A stretch of DNA of 64,000 bases from Bidens hawaiensis (lineage: Eukaryota; Streptophyta; Magnoliopsida; Asterales; Asteraceae), in contig JAIQDT010000026.1 of the NCBI GenBank assembly GCA_021521415.1, positions 5,297,001-5,361,000 of the forward strand, read 5' to 3'. The position numbers were made by a program, and so were the translations under genes. The notes beneath the pieces were generated by a model. That model saw only the letters and a program-made list of their open reading frames with translations. It made no database searches and was not told the DNA's origin. Below, piece by piece: positions 32,487 through 44,452 of this stretch. Position 1 is the stretch's first letter, and every line of letters begins with the position of its first letter.

Positions 32487-33483
32487 TGTTGGACTTAATG
32501 GTCGGTTCGGGTCAAGTCAACGCGACCAACCCGAATACGACCCGGTATGAGTTACACCGTGGGTTAACGAAATATATAAGCGCATTTAAATGTTAATTGG
32601 GCTCGACACGAAAGACTAGATGGACCGGAAGATGGTTAAAGGCTTTATTTGGTTAATTGGGCTCAAGCCCAATTGGTTTAATTTGATTAAACCCTAATAA
32701 AGCTTCTATATATAAGATATGATATTATTATTATATTAGAGATATACCAAAAACATCTAAACCCTAGCAGCCATGTTTTCCGGCGCCGAATTCCGGTAAT
32801 CGTTTTTCCGGCAACAAATTCCGGCCGCCGGAATCTTGCATTAATCATCTTCTCCGGCCATTCAATAGCATACCACCACCGTATTGACCACTGGTGCTGT
32901 TCCCGGCTTCCATCCGTCCTCTTACAGTACGGTTCCCGCCAACCTCGGTTTTTCGGCGAGTACCTTTTTGGCCGCCACCACCTTGTGTCACCACTAATCA
33001 CCACCGCCGCTAGTGTATAGCATTCGGTGCTGCCCTTCTGTGTTGTTACAAGCTAGTTGCTGCAAGATCCGACGAGCCGCCCCCGCATTCCGCCGCTGTC
33101 CGCCGCCGGAGGTGATTGCTGGGTTGAGCCGCTGCCGCCTTCCGCCGCCGGAAGTGATTGCTGGGTTGTTTTTTGTGTCCAAGTCTAGCATTTTCGTTAA
33201 TCCCTCGGTGTCTTCCCGGTTTGTGTATAATCGAGGTATATCGACAAACCTTAACTATGGTTGTTTATTTACTCGTTTATTCGTACTCGTATTGTTGTAA
33301 TCGGATCCGGTTTCGGGTTTCGGTTTATGGTTCGTTTTATTTTGTCTTATATCCGCTGCGTTTTGTTGTTCGTTTATGAGTTTGATTATTAATATGGATT
33401 AATAATTATCGAAACGAAATTATTGATAAAACGGGTCAAATAGTTTATCCGTTTTTGTTTCGGACCACTGTTGAAACCCAACA
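32487..33483 (+). repeat. 5' LTR of copia element F
   Basis: The LTR starts TGTTGGACTTAATGGTCGG and ends GAAACCCAACA, followed by one base and the primer binding site. TATATATAAG (32707-32716) is a good TATA box. Downstream of it the sequence is unusually GC-rich and rich in CCGCCG. It contains a 41-base tandem duplication (CGCCGCCGGAGGTGATTGCT near 33101 and again near 33142). The inserted site lies within the BAHD gene. No partner 3' LTR remains, so there is no TSD to test. Confidence 0.9.
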
Positions 33484-33484
33484 G

Positions 33485-33496
33485 TGGTATCAGAGC
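33485..33496 (+). promoter_or_regulatory. Primer binding site of element F (initiator tRNA-Met)
   Basis: TGGTATCAGAGC, one base after the LTR, is the complement of the 3' end of plant initiator methionine tRNA. This is the usual primer for Ty1/copia reverse transcription. Confidence 0.95.
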
Positions 33497-34850
33497 CGCG
33501 GTTACAACGTACGAGTCGATACCGGTTCGTTTAAAACCGGATCTCCATCTTAAACTTTAAATCGTTTAAAGTTTATAGATCTAGAATTATTTTCGGGTGA
33601 TTTTGGATTGGTCAAAGTTTTGTTTATTTTATTTGACCAAGTCAAAACGACCCGAAATTCGTTTATTGTGAATATGTAAATCCGGCCCGACCTATGTGAT
33701 TGATTGGTTGTGTTCGGTGTTTGAGCTTGTTTTGGCCATACGGTTGGTTCAAAAGTTGTAAAAAGGTTATTATTTAATTTTCGGTTTTCTTTTTGGCCAT
33801 AAAGATGGTTCAAATTTGTAATAGGACATATTATTGTTAGTTTGTAAATTTGTAATTAAGAAGACGCGAAGATAACCGAGGACGAGCTCATGGACACCTT
33901 GGAGTTAGTGGGAGTTCGGACAAGATGACGGGATGCACGGAGAAGTCCATCCTTGTGGTTGTTTGTGTTGTGAACCCCTTGACCTGATCGGTCTCCCTAA
34001 TTGGCTCTAGCGAGACCGATCACCTTTTGGCCATAAGGATTTACATATTATTGTTATTTGCTATTTGTGGTTGCTTGGATTGTTTATAATAGGATTATAA
34101 TATCTCCAACCTAATACCAAATAAATTGGAAAATAAACATTTTATTAACCGATTTTTGTTTTGCAAATTAAAAGCGTTTTGATTTCCAAAACTAATAAGT
34201 TATTATAACTTAAAATTGGTTAGTCGTATCGCTACAAACTTAGTTTTAATAGGTTATTTAAAACTAAGTGTCCTGAGAGATGAAAGGGTTCATCTATGCG
34301 TCACGGTAATAAATACAGTAAAATTTAACTTTTACTCTATTTGGTAATTTTAAAAATTTATCCCAATTTAAAACCAATAGTTTATGCCAATCCTACTACA
34401 AGTCACACTTGAGGCATACTGCGAAATTTCGAGTATTTGGAGCTACAGCACCGTACTTGTTTTCTAGCCTATCCCATCAAGGTGAAAGTGCTTCGTTGAC
34501 ACATCCGGCACCTTCACACGTCACGGTACTAGGACAACTATTATTTTACTCTCCTGTTACGTGCTAAAGCTGTCTGGAGACTTAAAATGGGCAAAGATAA
34601 GGCTAAACGTATCTATACAGACAATCGTTGTCTCTATAGGCCTCATAACCGAGAGTTGTGCTCTATTCACAATTGGCAATCGTTGTCAGTCTGCCTAACC
34701 ACTTATTAATGTTGTGTGCTACAGCTGCCTTTAATAACTGGAAGCCAGATTCTCATACTCCTAATTAATTAATTAATGTTATTGGGTCATTAATAATAGG
34801 ACTACAACATCGAAAATACTAATTAAATTTACTTTTGCTAAATTAATCAG
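33497..34850 (+). other. Untranslated leader of element F
   Basis: This 1.35 kb leader between primer binding site and gag is long but ordinary for plant copia elements. No conserved open frame is seen in it. Confidence 0.6.
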
Positions 34851-37800
34851 ATGTCGTCAAACGAAATTTCACCCTACGCCCTTAAGACTATCCTTGAGAA
34901 GGATAAACTGAATGGTACCAACTTCATCGAATGGCACCGCAACTTAAGACTTGTTCTAACCATGGCAAAGCGCCTGTATGTTCTCGATGGACCTGTTCCA
35001 ACCGAGCCTGAAAACAACACAGCCGCTGCACGAAAGGTTCTTGACAAGCATAAGGATGACTCGGCTGAGGTCTCCTGTATTATGCTAGCCACCATGACTT
35101 CTAAGCTTGCTAAAGGCTTGGAAGACTTTGGTGCCTATGAGATGCTTGAGCAACTCAAGGGCATGTTCCAGAAACAAGCCCGTCAAGAACGTTTCGACAC
35201 CATGAAACAACTCATCAGTTGCAAGATGGCAGAGGGGTCTCCCGTCAGTGCTCATGTTCTAAAGATGAAGGGGCACATCGATCAGCTCAAGAAACTTGAT
35301 TATCCCATGCCCGATGAGATGGCATCGGATTTCATTCTCAACTCTCTCCCCAACTCATACGACCAGTTCGTAATGAATTTCAACATGAATGGTTGGGTGA
35401 AGACAGTGCCGGAGCTTCATAACATGCTCAAGACGGCTGAGATAAACATTCCTTCTAGGACCAATCAAGTTCTGATGATTCGATCTGCTGGTGTCAAGAA
35501 GCCAAAACCAAAGAATCGGGGTTTTAAGGGAAAAGGCAAGAAGAAAGTTACTGTTGCTGCCCATGTTGCCACCAACACTAACAAAGTGGTTGCAAAGAAA
35601 AAGCCGCCGCCCTTTGAGGAGCGCAAGTGCTTCAAATGCAACCAAATGGGGCACTGGATGAGAAACTTCCCCGAGCACCTTGCTGAGATCAAAAAGAAGA
35701 GAGCCAATGGTGAAGACTCTTCTGGAGGTATTTCCATATACGTTATTGAACTTTTCACTGTCTCTAGCAACACATGGGTATTTGATACCGGATGTGGTTA
35801 CCACATCGTTAATGTCTTGCAGGAGCCTGAGAAGTGGAGGAAACTGAATAAAGGCAGCATGGAACTCATCGTTGGAGATGGGAAGAGAGTACCAGTTCTG
35901 GCAACTGGAGTATTTCATTTTACTTGTCCATCTGGCCTAGTTTTTCCTTTAAATAATTGTTTGTATGCTCCTGGCTTGACCAGAAACATCATTTCAGTTT
36001 CGTTGTTATTTGAACAATGATTTAAGTATGTTCTTAATGGCATGGCTATTTCTGCTTACTTAAATGATATCTTTTATTTTGAGGCTAAACCTCGAAATGG
36101 TATTTATGAGATTGATGTTCAACCTGACAATAACGTATATCATCTTTCAAAACGTATCAAGACTAGTGTCAACGATACTTTTCTATGGCATTGCCGACTT
36201 GGCCACATAAGCAAGGCAAGAGTTAAAAGACTCCAATCCGAAGGTATTCTTGAACACTCAGGACCGGACTCTTTTAACACTTGTGAATCTTGCTTAGCTG
36301 GCAAACTCGCCAAAGACTCCTTCACTAATAAAAGTGAACGAGCAAGTGATCTATTAGGACTCATACATACTGATGTATGTGGACCTTTTAGAACCATGAC
36401 TAGAAACCATGAAAGATACTTCGTTTCTTTTATCGACGATTATAGTCGATACGCTTATGTGTATCTTATGAAACACAAGCACGAAACTTTTGAAAAGTTC
36501 AAAGAGTTTCAAAGCGAAGTGGAAAACCAACTTGACAAAACCATTAAGATACTTCGATCAGATCGAGGTGGAGAGTATCTCAGCAATGAGTTCATCACTC
36601 ATCTAAAAGAGCATGGAATTGTTTCACAGCTCACTCCACCTGGCACACCCCAACTTAATGGCGTGAGCGAGAGGAGAAACCGAACCTTGCTAAACATGGT
36701 TCGATCGATGATGTGTAGAACCAACTTGCCTCACTCCTTTTGGGGTTACGCCCTTATGACCGCCGCTCGCATTGTCAATCTAGCTCCAACTAAGAAGATA
36801 GACAAGACTCCATATGAGATATGGCATAAGGGAAAGAAACCCAAGTTGTCTTATCTTAGAGTATGGGGATGTGATGCTTATATCAAAAGTGAGTCTGATG
36901 ACAAACTTGATCCCCGCGGCGAAAAAGTTATTTTCGTCGGATACTACTACAAGAGCGGTTATTACTTTTTTCATCCTGATACAAATACGATTTCTGTCAG
37001 GAGGAAAGGCTACTTTCTTGAAGAAGAATTTCTTAGTCAAGGAACTAGAAGTAACATTGTTGATCTTGAAGAAATTCAAGAACCACAACCAACTGCTGAG
37101 GAAGTTGGAGAGTCTGATCAACAAGTTGTTGTTGCTGATACATCAGACGTGAACACAAGCGTTCGCAGAAGTAGTAGGACTCCCGTACCAAATGCTAGAT
37201 ACTTATGTCATCTAGATGGTGCCGAAGTCTTATTAGTAGCCGAGTCTGGGGACTAGCCTACTAACTACAAGTCTGCTATCTTGGATCCGGAATCCAAGAA
37301 ATGGCAAGATGCCATGAATGCTGAGATGCAGTCCATGCATGATAACCAAGTTTGGAACTTGGTTGAGCTACCCCCCGATTGTCGGGCAGTAGGGAGCAAA
37401 TGGATTTTCAAGAAGAAAACCGACATGCATGGAAATGTGCAAACCTACAAAGCACGGCTAGTCGCGAAAGGTTTCACTCAAACTCAAGGTGTTGACTATG
37501 AGGAAACTTTTTCGCCCGTTGCTATGACTAAGTCAATTAGGATATTGCTTGCCATTGCTGCATACTATGATTATGAGATATGGCAAATGGATGTCAAAAC
37601 CGCTTTCCTTAATGGACATCTTTCTGAAGATGTCTATATGGTTCAGCCTGAAGGTTTTGTCAATCCAAAATATCCTAATAAGGTTTGCAAATTGAACAAG
37701 TCCATTTATGGACTTAAGCAGGCATCTCGAAGCTGGAATCTTCACTTTGACGAGAAAATCAAAGAGTTTGGTTTTGTCAAAAACGAAGATGAACCTTGTG

Positions 37801-38413
37801 TTTACAGAAAGGCTAGTGGGAGCACTATATCATTCCTCATTTTGTATGTGGATGATATACTGATCATTGGAAACGACATTCCTATGCTTAAACAAGTCAA
37901 GCTATGGTTGGAATCTTGTTTTGCAATGAAAGATCTTGGAGAAGCCGCTTATATTCTGGGAATAAAGATCTATAGAGATAGATCTAAGCGGATTCTAGGG
38001 CTTAGTCAAAGTACTTACATAGACAAAGTAATGGCACGTTTCTCAATGGAAAACTCCAAGAAAGGAGCTGTTCCAATGACTAAGGGAACCGTGTTGAGCA
38101 AATCGCAATCTCCGGCAACGGACATTGAATCTAAACGTATGCAAGCAATTCCATATGCTTCAGCGGTTGGCTCTATCATGTATGCTATGTTATGTACTAG
38201 ACCTGACGTCTCGTATGCCTTGAGCATAACCAGTCGTTTTCAACAGAGTCCTGGCATTGCCCATTGGACTGCTGTGAAAAACATTCTAAGGTACTTGAAT
38301 AGGACCAAAGACATGTTCTTGGTGTTTGGGGGAGTGGAAGAGGAGCTCACTGTAAAGTGTTACACTGATGCTAGCTTCCAGACTGACCGAGATGATTCTC
38401 GCTCACAGTCAGA
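34851..38413 (+). pseudogene. Ty1/copia gag-pol polyprotein of element F, two stops, 3' truncated
   Basis: One reading frame runs from ATG 34851 to about 38413, interrupted only by TGA at 36018-36020 and TAG at 37254-37256. In order: a Gag domain (YALKTILEKDKLNGTNFIEW), a CCHC knuckle (35628-35669) whose last Cys is Phe, protease with DTGCG (near 35784), then a GAG-pre-integrase finger (WHCRLGHISKA, CESC). Integrase follows with IHTDVCGPF, SDRGGEYLS and VSERRNRTL, all catalytic acids present. Then come reverse transcriptase (MDVKTAFLNGHL, YVDD at 37845-37856, YGLKQASRSW) and the start of RNase H (CYTDASFQTD). The order protease-integrase-RT-RNase H defines Ty1/copia. RNase H breaks off at about 38413, where unrelated minus-strand sequence begins, so the 3' end and 3' LTR are deleted. 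Two stops in 1,190 codons suggest moderately recent decay. Confidence 0.92.
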
Positions 38414-39082
38414 CTTGTGATATTCTCCTTCAGATGATAGAAAACCAGTTCAGAGAAAATGAACGGTTTGTTAAGCACCAATGCGACAAATGCCGATGGC
38501 AACATAATGCGGTGCTCGTCGTAACCACCTTTCGACCTCCAAGGCATTGTATCAATAAATGTAAAAGATACTTTTACTACTCGCACAAGTTAGCCTTTTT
38601 GTACATCGATCTATCCAAGTTCCCATTATACCTTATCCTCCTCAATAACCCATGAATCAACCCTTTATCAAACTCACACCTATCGTCAACAGTATCACTA
38701 AACCCTAAAACATCTCGAATCACACCCACGTCCATGACCATCCGCTTGTCTTGAATTGTGGCTTCGATCTGATTCTCTATCTCGTTGAACTTAGCCGTAT
38801 CCCAAAACGCACGGATGCTACTTTGGTAAGCCAAAGTAGTTGTGGAGATTGCCCTTTAATCCTGGATCGTAATAGGAAATTAATGATCCCTTCGAATATC
38901 GGTGTATCTTTAAAGCTATCGTGTAAAAACGCACAAATATTGTGCTTTTTGTCCCACGACAATAACATAGGAGCTTCTTCAGGCTCTGCTTCTTGATCTT
39001 GTGCTTGAACCTCGGGTTGTTGTTCGGGAACAACCTTTGGTTGTTGTTCCGGGATAGGATTAGGAATAATCTCGTCAGTCAT
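38414..39082 (-). pseudogene. 3' ORF of a SIRE-like copia element (element E)
   Basis: The minus-strand frame begins MTDEIIPNPIPEQQPKVVPE (ATG 39082), and the first third is rich in Glu, Gln and Pro. After a frameshift near 38820 it reads IRAFWDTAKFNEIENQIEAT, RMVMDVGVIRDVLGF, LIHGLLRRIRYNGN and, in a third frame, GGYDEHRIMLPSAFVALVLN. I recall this text from proteins of large SIRE-like copia elements of Asteraceae, where such an ORF follows pol, in the place of an env-like gene. Its role is unknown. The ORF is truncated at about 38414, where copia element F abuts in the opposite orientation. Confidence 0.65.
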
Positions 39083-40200
39083 ACTGTAAAATGAATATAT
39101 TATTAGTACAAAATTCATCAAAAAATATCTCCTATTTAATGAATGACCTGTTCATTCGTTATTATAAACATAAACGAATGAACTCATTCGTAAGAGTTTA
39201 TGTTAACGAAATAGTTATATTTGTTAATAAAAATGAATTAGACTAATCGTTAGCTATTCGTTACATTAATTGCACATTCGTTACTATTAACGAATCAACA
39301 TCTCATTCGTTAAAATAAACGAAAGAGAGCTTATTCGTTATCAAACGAATAACCACATTCGCTGCCTTAGCGAATGACTTCATTATTCGTTAATCCTATA
39401 ACGAATCTGATACAATTAAATTAATTTTGACTATCTTGAGTCAAAGTCCATTCAACCCAGATTATCAATACTCAAAACACGATGAACATCTCCTAAACAA
39501 TTAGTTGATTCAGATTCAAACTCATCAATTTATCCTAATCAACTATGTCCGAAATACTTTCAATACAATAAACCATGATCATTTATCATTAATATCAAAA
39601 TCACTAAGCATTTGATTAGTTCTAAGGTCCGTTCATATCGTTCTATCTATCAAGCAATTAAATCCGAAAACCCTGATGATTCATCAACATCCTTGTATCA
39701 TTTTGATCGCCATTACATGTAGAATCACAAATAGTCAATCAATTGATCTAGAATGAAGGTAGGAATTTTTAACAAAATTTGCCAAGAGTTTCGCTTAGAG
39801 ATTAATAGAATAGTGTTTGGACGAATGAAGGGTTCATTCGTCGCCTAGGGACTATAAACCCTACAATAATTGCACACGAATTGAGGAGTTTCGTTAAAAT
39901 TTGAAATAACAAATGTCCTCATACGTTAATTTAACCTTTTATTCATTAAAAAATTTAACGAATCAGCTTTTCATTCTTTGAAATCTTCACGAATGATACT
40001 TTAAACTCTTCATTCGTGAGAAGAGTATACGAATGGCTTCCATTTGGTAGATTAGCGGAAGCGAATTTGCTTTCCATAAGGAATGTGGTCATTCATTATG
40101 AATAAATGATGAATGACATGTCATTCGTTAATACTTGATAACAAATCATCATATTCCCTTAACAAACGAGAAAAAAATCTCATTCAATGATTTAAATAAT
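39083..40200. repeat. Field of alternating ATTCGTT / AACGAAT motifs (element E)
   Basis: About 1 kb is densely set with CATTCGTT and AACGAATG and close variants in both orientations (for example 39147-39190, 39262-39300, 39340-39420, 39820-39845 and 40000-40035), often as facing pairs able to fold. The spacing is irregular, so it is not a simple tandem repeat. The same motif fills the LTR and leader of element D, which marks E and D as one family. Confidence 0.7.
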
Positions 40201-41393
40201 CATTTAAAAACCAATTAGGGTTTTGAAAATGAATTAAATAATCAATTAACCACCAATTAGGGTTTTAATTGAATAAAATAATATTAAATACATTAAACCC
40301 GATCGATCAAAGATCGGAAATGATTAACTTAAGCGGATATTACATTAAAATACGTTAAGCACAAATTAACTTAAAATTTGGGGTAAAAACTTTTGTTTTT
40401 GTCATTAAATGTTCGCCAGCTGGGTAAATCGAAAATAAAGCAAAAAAATGATAATATTTTTGGATTTTTGACAATTTCAAACTAAAATGAAATGCAGTTG
40501 TAAATCAGTAAGGATTTAATCAATTAATAAAGCAGTACATATTTTTAAGAGTCGAGCAGGGAATCATATTGATCAAGTTTTCCTTCCGTCACTGTTTTAT
40601 TTTCGGTTTTTATTATGACTGGTGTTAAGTCAATTATTGGTATTATTGTCCACTTAAATCTTCCAAAAAAAACTTTCAGAACTTTCGGTGATATGCTTTA
40701 ATTTGTTCAATTAGGCACAAACATCAGAAGCTATCGGCTCTAATCTTGATTCAGGCTTAATTTGATTTTCTCCAAATCACCACAACTTGACTTAAACCTT
40801 AGAATCAGTTTGATTTAAGTAATCGTAGCACGTAATCCTCACTACAAGATATACCCCCGTTATCAAGCAATACCCTAAGTGCCATTCCCATGGATGAGTA
40901 TGCACGATTTCATCTGTCGGTTTACATACATTGTGTCCCTTGTTGTTCGTTTCTTAATGGTAATAAGACGCGAGCAAGGGGACAATGTATGACTTACAGT
41001 GTGGTTTGATCTCATTTTGTACTAAAAGTACATTAAGCGATCAAGTTTAAAGACCTAAGCAGATACAATGCGGGTTCACTTTTTCAAGCATTGTTTTATT
41101 ATTCATCGAAATGAATACCAGATGTAAAACCGCATAAAGACCTAATGGTGTTAGGAACCCTAAAGCATCCCATCAATATAGGATTTAAGGCCATAAGACC
41201 ATACATCGTTGAAGCGTTAACCACAAACTTGAAGCTTTTTATATTTAAATTTTAAAGTAATTTTTCAAATTGATTATAAGGCTTGAGTATGACCGGATTA
41301 TTACATTTCTGCCATCATTATCAAGACTTTTTCTAGAAACCATCATTATCAAATTGATTATATCACTTAGTAATCCTTACTTGTTTGTTTAAA
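40201..41393 (-). other. 3' spacer of SIRE-like element E
   Basis: Non-coding. From 40759 to about 41393 the sequence is the reverse complement of 63318-64000 in element D, so on the minus strand it is the same spacer between pol and the 3' ORF. It is continued, past solo LTR G, at 54154-54261. Confidence 0.75.
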
Positions 41394-41912
41394 TGTCACA
41401 CCCTATTAAGCGATCTGCGGAAGCGTAAAACGGAAATGTAACAGATACAACTGGTATCAAATACATTGTTCATAAAGAAAAAATTACTAACTAATTTACA
41501 ATATATTACATCGTTCTAACATATTTTACAAACTAAGTGATTCAATCAAACTAGTCCGTTAACTACTTCTCTCCATACTCGAATGCTCATAGCATCGATC
41601 ACAATCCGAACACGAAACACATAAGCATTCTATTCCACCTTTCTGATTACCTGAAAAGCATGTTTAAAAACGGTCAACTACGAATAGTTGGTGAGTTTCA
41701 TAAGTTTTAACGAAATCAGTTCTGCTTACCACATAGTCATAGTTTCTATGTACGTGCGTATGTAAAAATATATATTTACGGTTGTATATGTATGAACAGC
41801 CGTATCCTTGTGTGTACATATGCACACATGTAAGTTTATAATAGTTTATAATATGAGTTAGAAATCATGATAAAATCATGACTGTTTGTTCGTATTGCAT
41901 ATTTTCATGTTT

Positions 41913-42055
41913 AATCAACCACTGTGGCCCCCCTTCTGCCCACAACGGCTCAACATAAAATCAACCACTGTGGCCCCCCTTCCGCCCACAACGGTTCCTC
42001 GTAACATCAACCACTGTGGCTCCCCTTCCGCCACAACGGTTCCACATAAAGTCAA
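41913..42055. repeat. 46 bp minisatellite in LTR G
   Basis: Three good copies (ATCAACCACTGTGG at 41914, 41960 and 42006), each followed by a C run, TTCCGCCCACAACGG and a variable AT-rich end, plus a fourth partial copy. Related single copies lie at about 42170-42207 and 42355-42384. Confidence 0.9.
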
Positions 42056-42239
42056 ACATTGCACAGTGTACACACAATTATTAGTATTTTCTACACATAG
42101 TATTTCCTACGTCTATTCACATAGCATGTATATAGATACACATACATATATAGTATTTATCATGTATCACCAAACACTGTGGCTCCCCATCCGCCCACAA
42201 TACGCATAATCACATTATTTTCTTAACATTCATGTCATA

Positions 42240-42350
42240 ATCAAGCTAGTTGGTTTAGTTGCAGCAGAACTTGGCTCATAGGCCATACTCAACTTTAGTT
42301 TATTAAGTTGCAGCAGAACTTGGCTCATAGGCTAAACTCAACTTTAGTTT
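42240..42350. repeat. Twofold direct repeat, about 53 bp, in LTR G
   Basis: GTTGCAGCAGAACTTGGCTC with ATAGG and ACTCAACTTTAGTTT occurs twice in a row (starting near 42258 and 42305). Confidence 0.85.
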
Positions 42351-42384
42351 GGTACTATGGTGGCCCCCTTCCTCCCACAATAGC

Positions 42385-42500
42385 CCCATGACCGTTATGG
42401 ACCACATTATTCACCCATGGCCGTTACCGACCACGTTATTCACCCATGGCCGTTACAGACCAAGCTATTCACCCATTGCCGTTACAGACCACGTTATTTT
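42385..42500. repeat. 29 bp minisatellite in LTR G
   Basis: Four copies of CCCATGGCCGTTACAGACC plus ACGTTATTCA or a variant start at 42385, 42414, 42443 and 42472. Copies are adjacent, with no spacers. Confidence 0.9.
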
Positions 42501-44452
42501 TAAAAGTACACAGCATATTTGTATAAATGTGTTGTCACGTGTAATTTCATTATGTTTTGGTATTCATACCATATTCACTAATTTGCCATTCAAGAATACT
42601 ATTCACCATTCATTTGCACGCAATCAATCGTTATGTTTGTAGGGACTTTTTGTATGTAAACGTTCAAACAATTCATATCATGAACCGCTTCCAGGTAGAT
42701 AACGTATATAAATATTCTTTTCACCCCAAAAAGTTCGTAAACAGTTTGGAAAGATGGGTCATGAAACTCATGGTTTTGTAGGCACTTAGTGCGAAGTCAG
42801 CTCGGGGTTTGTTTCCCTTCCTATATCTTAGTCCCCATAGTCAATATTATAATATTATTAATATTTTAATATTATTATAATATTCATAGTAGACTAGGCT
42901 GTATATGTAGTCTGGGTATAGCTGTCACGCCTACAAAGCGCCAATAGGCTTAGATTGTGATGTTGTTCAATGTCTAATATTTAAAATCGAATTTGGCTCA
43001 GTTTCCCCATTTTACCAGCTGGGCCAAGTTGCTCGTTTACGCGTTCGTAAAACAGTTATGGGGATGTAAACTTGGGTAAACGTATTGGTTGATAAAATGA
43101 TTAAGTTATAAAGAAAGATAAAAAATTAGGGGCCTGGATTTGCTACGAGGATCGTTTCCGTTTATTCAGTTTGAGTTGGAGAAAAACGGGCACAATCTAC
43201 CTAAATTGTCCGGATTTCCCACAAAAATTTCGTTTTTACATAATCAATCTGAAAATATGCTTCTTGATCATTTTTGATGTTATGATATCCCAACAGGTTC
43301 GTTAATCACGAACTTGCAGGTTTTTGTTAGAATTGATTTTTTTTAAATCTTCAAATTACCATAAATAATTATCCATTAATCATTAGATCATGAAAATTTA
43401 GAAACTTATCGAATAAAATATGTATATTTTTATAAAAATATTTCTGGAATTATTTACTGATTTATAAATTTATAAAAAAAAATCATTTTATATGCTATAT
43501 TTAGTCCGAAAGTCATCCGTTTATACCAAATGATTTTTGAAAAATCCGCCAAAATTACTAGGTGACCAAAAAATTCCCCAAAATTACTTGTAGCAATTCT
43601 AGAAGCTAAAAATCTTGCCAAATATTATTTTCGAGCCTAAAACGACTATGAAAATCCGAATAAACGCAAATGCACAAAACATACCTAGGGTTTTCCAAAT
43701 GACCCTAAATTTTTTATGTTATCATAATATATCAAATTTGAGTTACCCACAAAATTTCATAATTTTTCCAGCATTTTGACTATTTTTCCAAAATAAACGT
43801 CCCAATTCGGTAATAAATTCACCAAATATTCTTGGATGGTCGAAAAATCACTAAATTTGGACATGGACTCAATGATATGATCTCTGATGTCCCTGCAAAA
43901 TTTAATAATCTAAAAATGTGCACATCGCAACCTTAATCTAAACAACCCGTAATCGAACATTTCGGTATTACCTTTGCGGTTTTCGCTCGTTTTCGCTCTC
44001 TTAATCCAATTTACGGGTTCTCGTGCTTCTATATAAGCTAAGTACAGGTCCTATATCACAAACCAAGCATTTATCACCAAGAGACCAGCCATGCAAGTTA
44101 GGGTTTCGGTTAGGTTTCTAATCCGAACTTTTGAACCGTAAAACGTCGTTTAAACCCTCTAATATGTGTTTATGGCCAAAAAAGAATATGATTCTGATTC
44201 CTAACCATGTGTAGGATCAAAAATTGTTTTTGGATAGTTTTAGGGTTTTTACATGGTTAGAGTGAGTTTTTGATAATCAAGGATCATTAGTTACGATAAA
44301 CTCATGTTAATCAAGTTGAATTTGATCGAAAAATGTGTTTTTACCTTGTATTCTTATTGGATTTTTGAAGGAGCTGGACTTGGGCAGCTTCTGGATCTTA
44401 GATATTTTGCAAAAATGGTTTAGCATATCTTAAAACAAGAAGATATACCAAA

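Noticed and set aside
33485..33500. TGGTATCAGAGCC as part of a tRNA gene
   Set aside because: It is only the 12-13 bases complementary to the tRNA-Met end, directly after an LTR. No cloverleaf follows. The same holds at 46435 and 54750.
38577..39121. Host gene on the minus strand
   Set aside because: The text matches the 3' ORF style of SIRE-like copia elements, and the upstream spacer is shared with element D.
42385..42500. 29 bp repeats resembling CRISPR repeats
   Set aside because: Four contiguous 29 bp units with no spacers; an ordinary minisatellite inside an LTR.
41394..44452. LTR G read as an element with its own coding region
   Set aside because: No pol or gag text is found in 41394-44452 or 53631-54153. 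The minisatellite open frame at 41886-42209 is non-coding.
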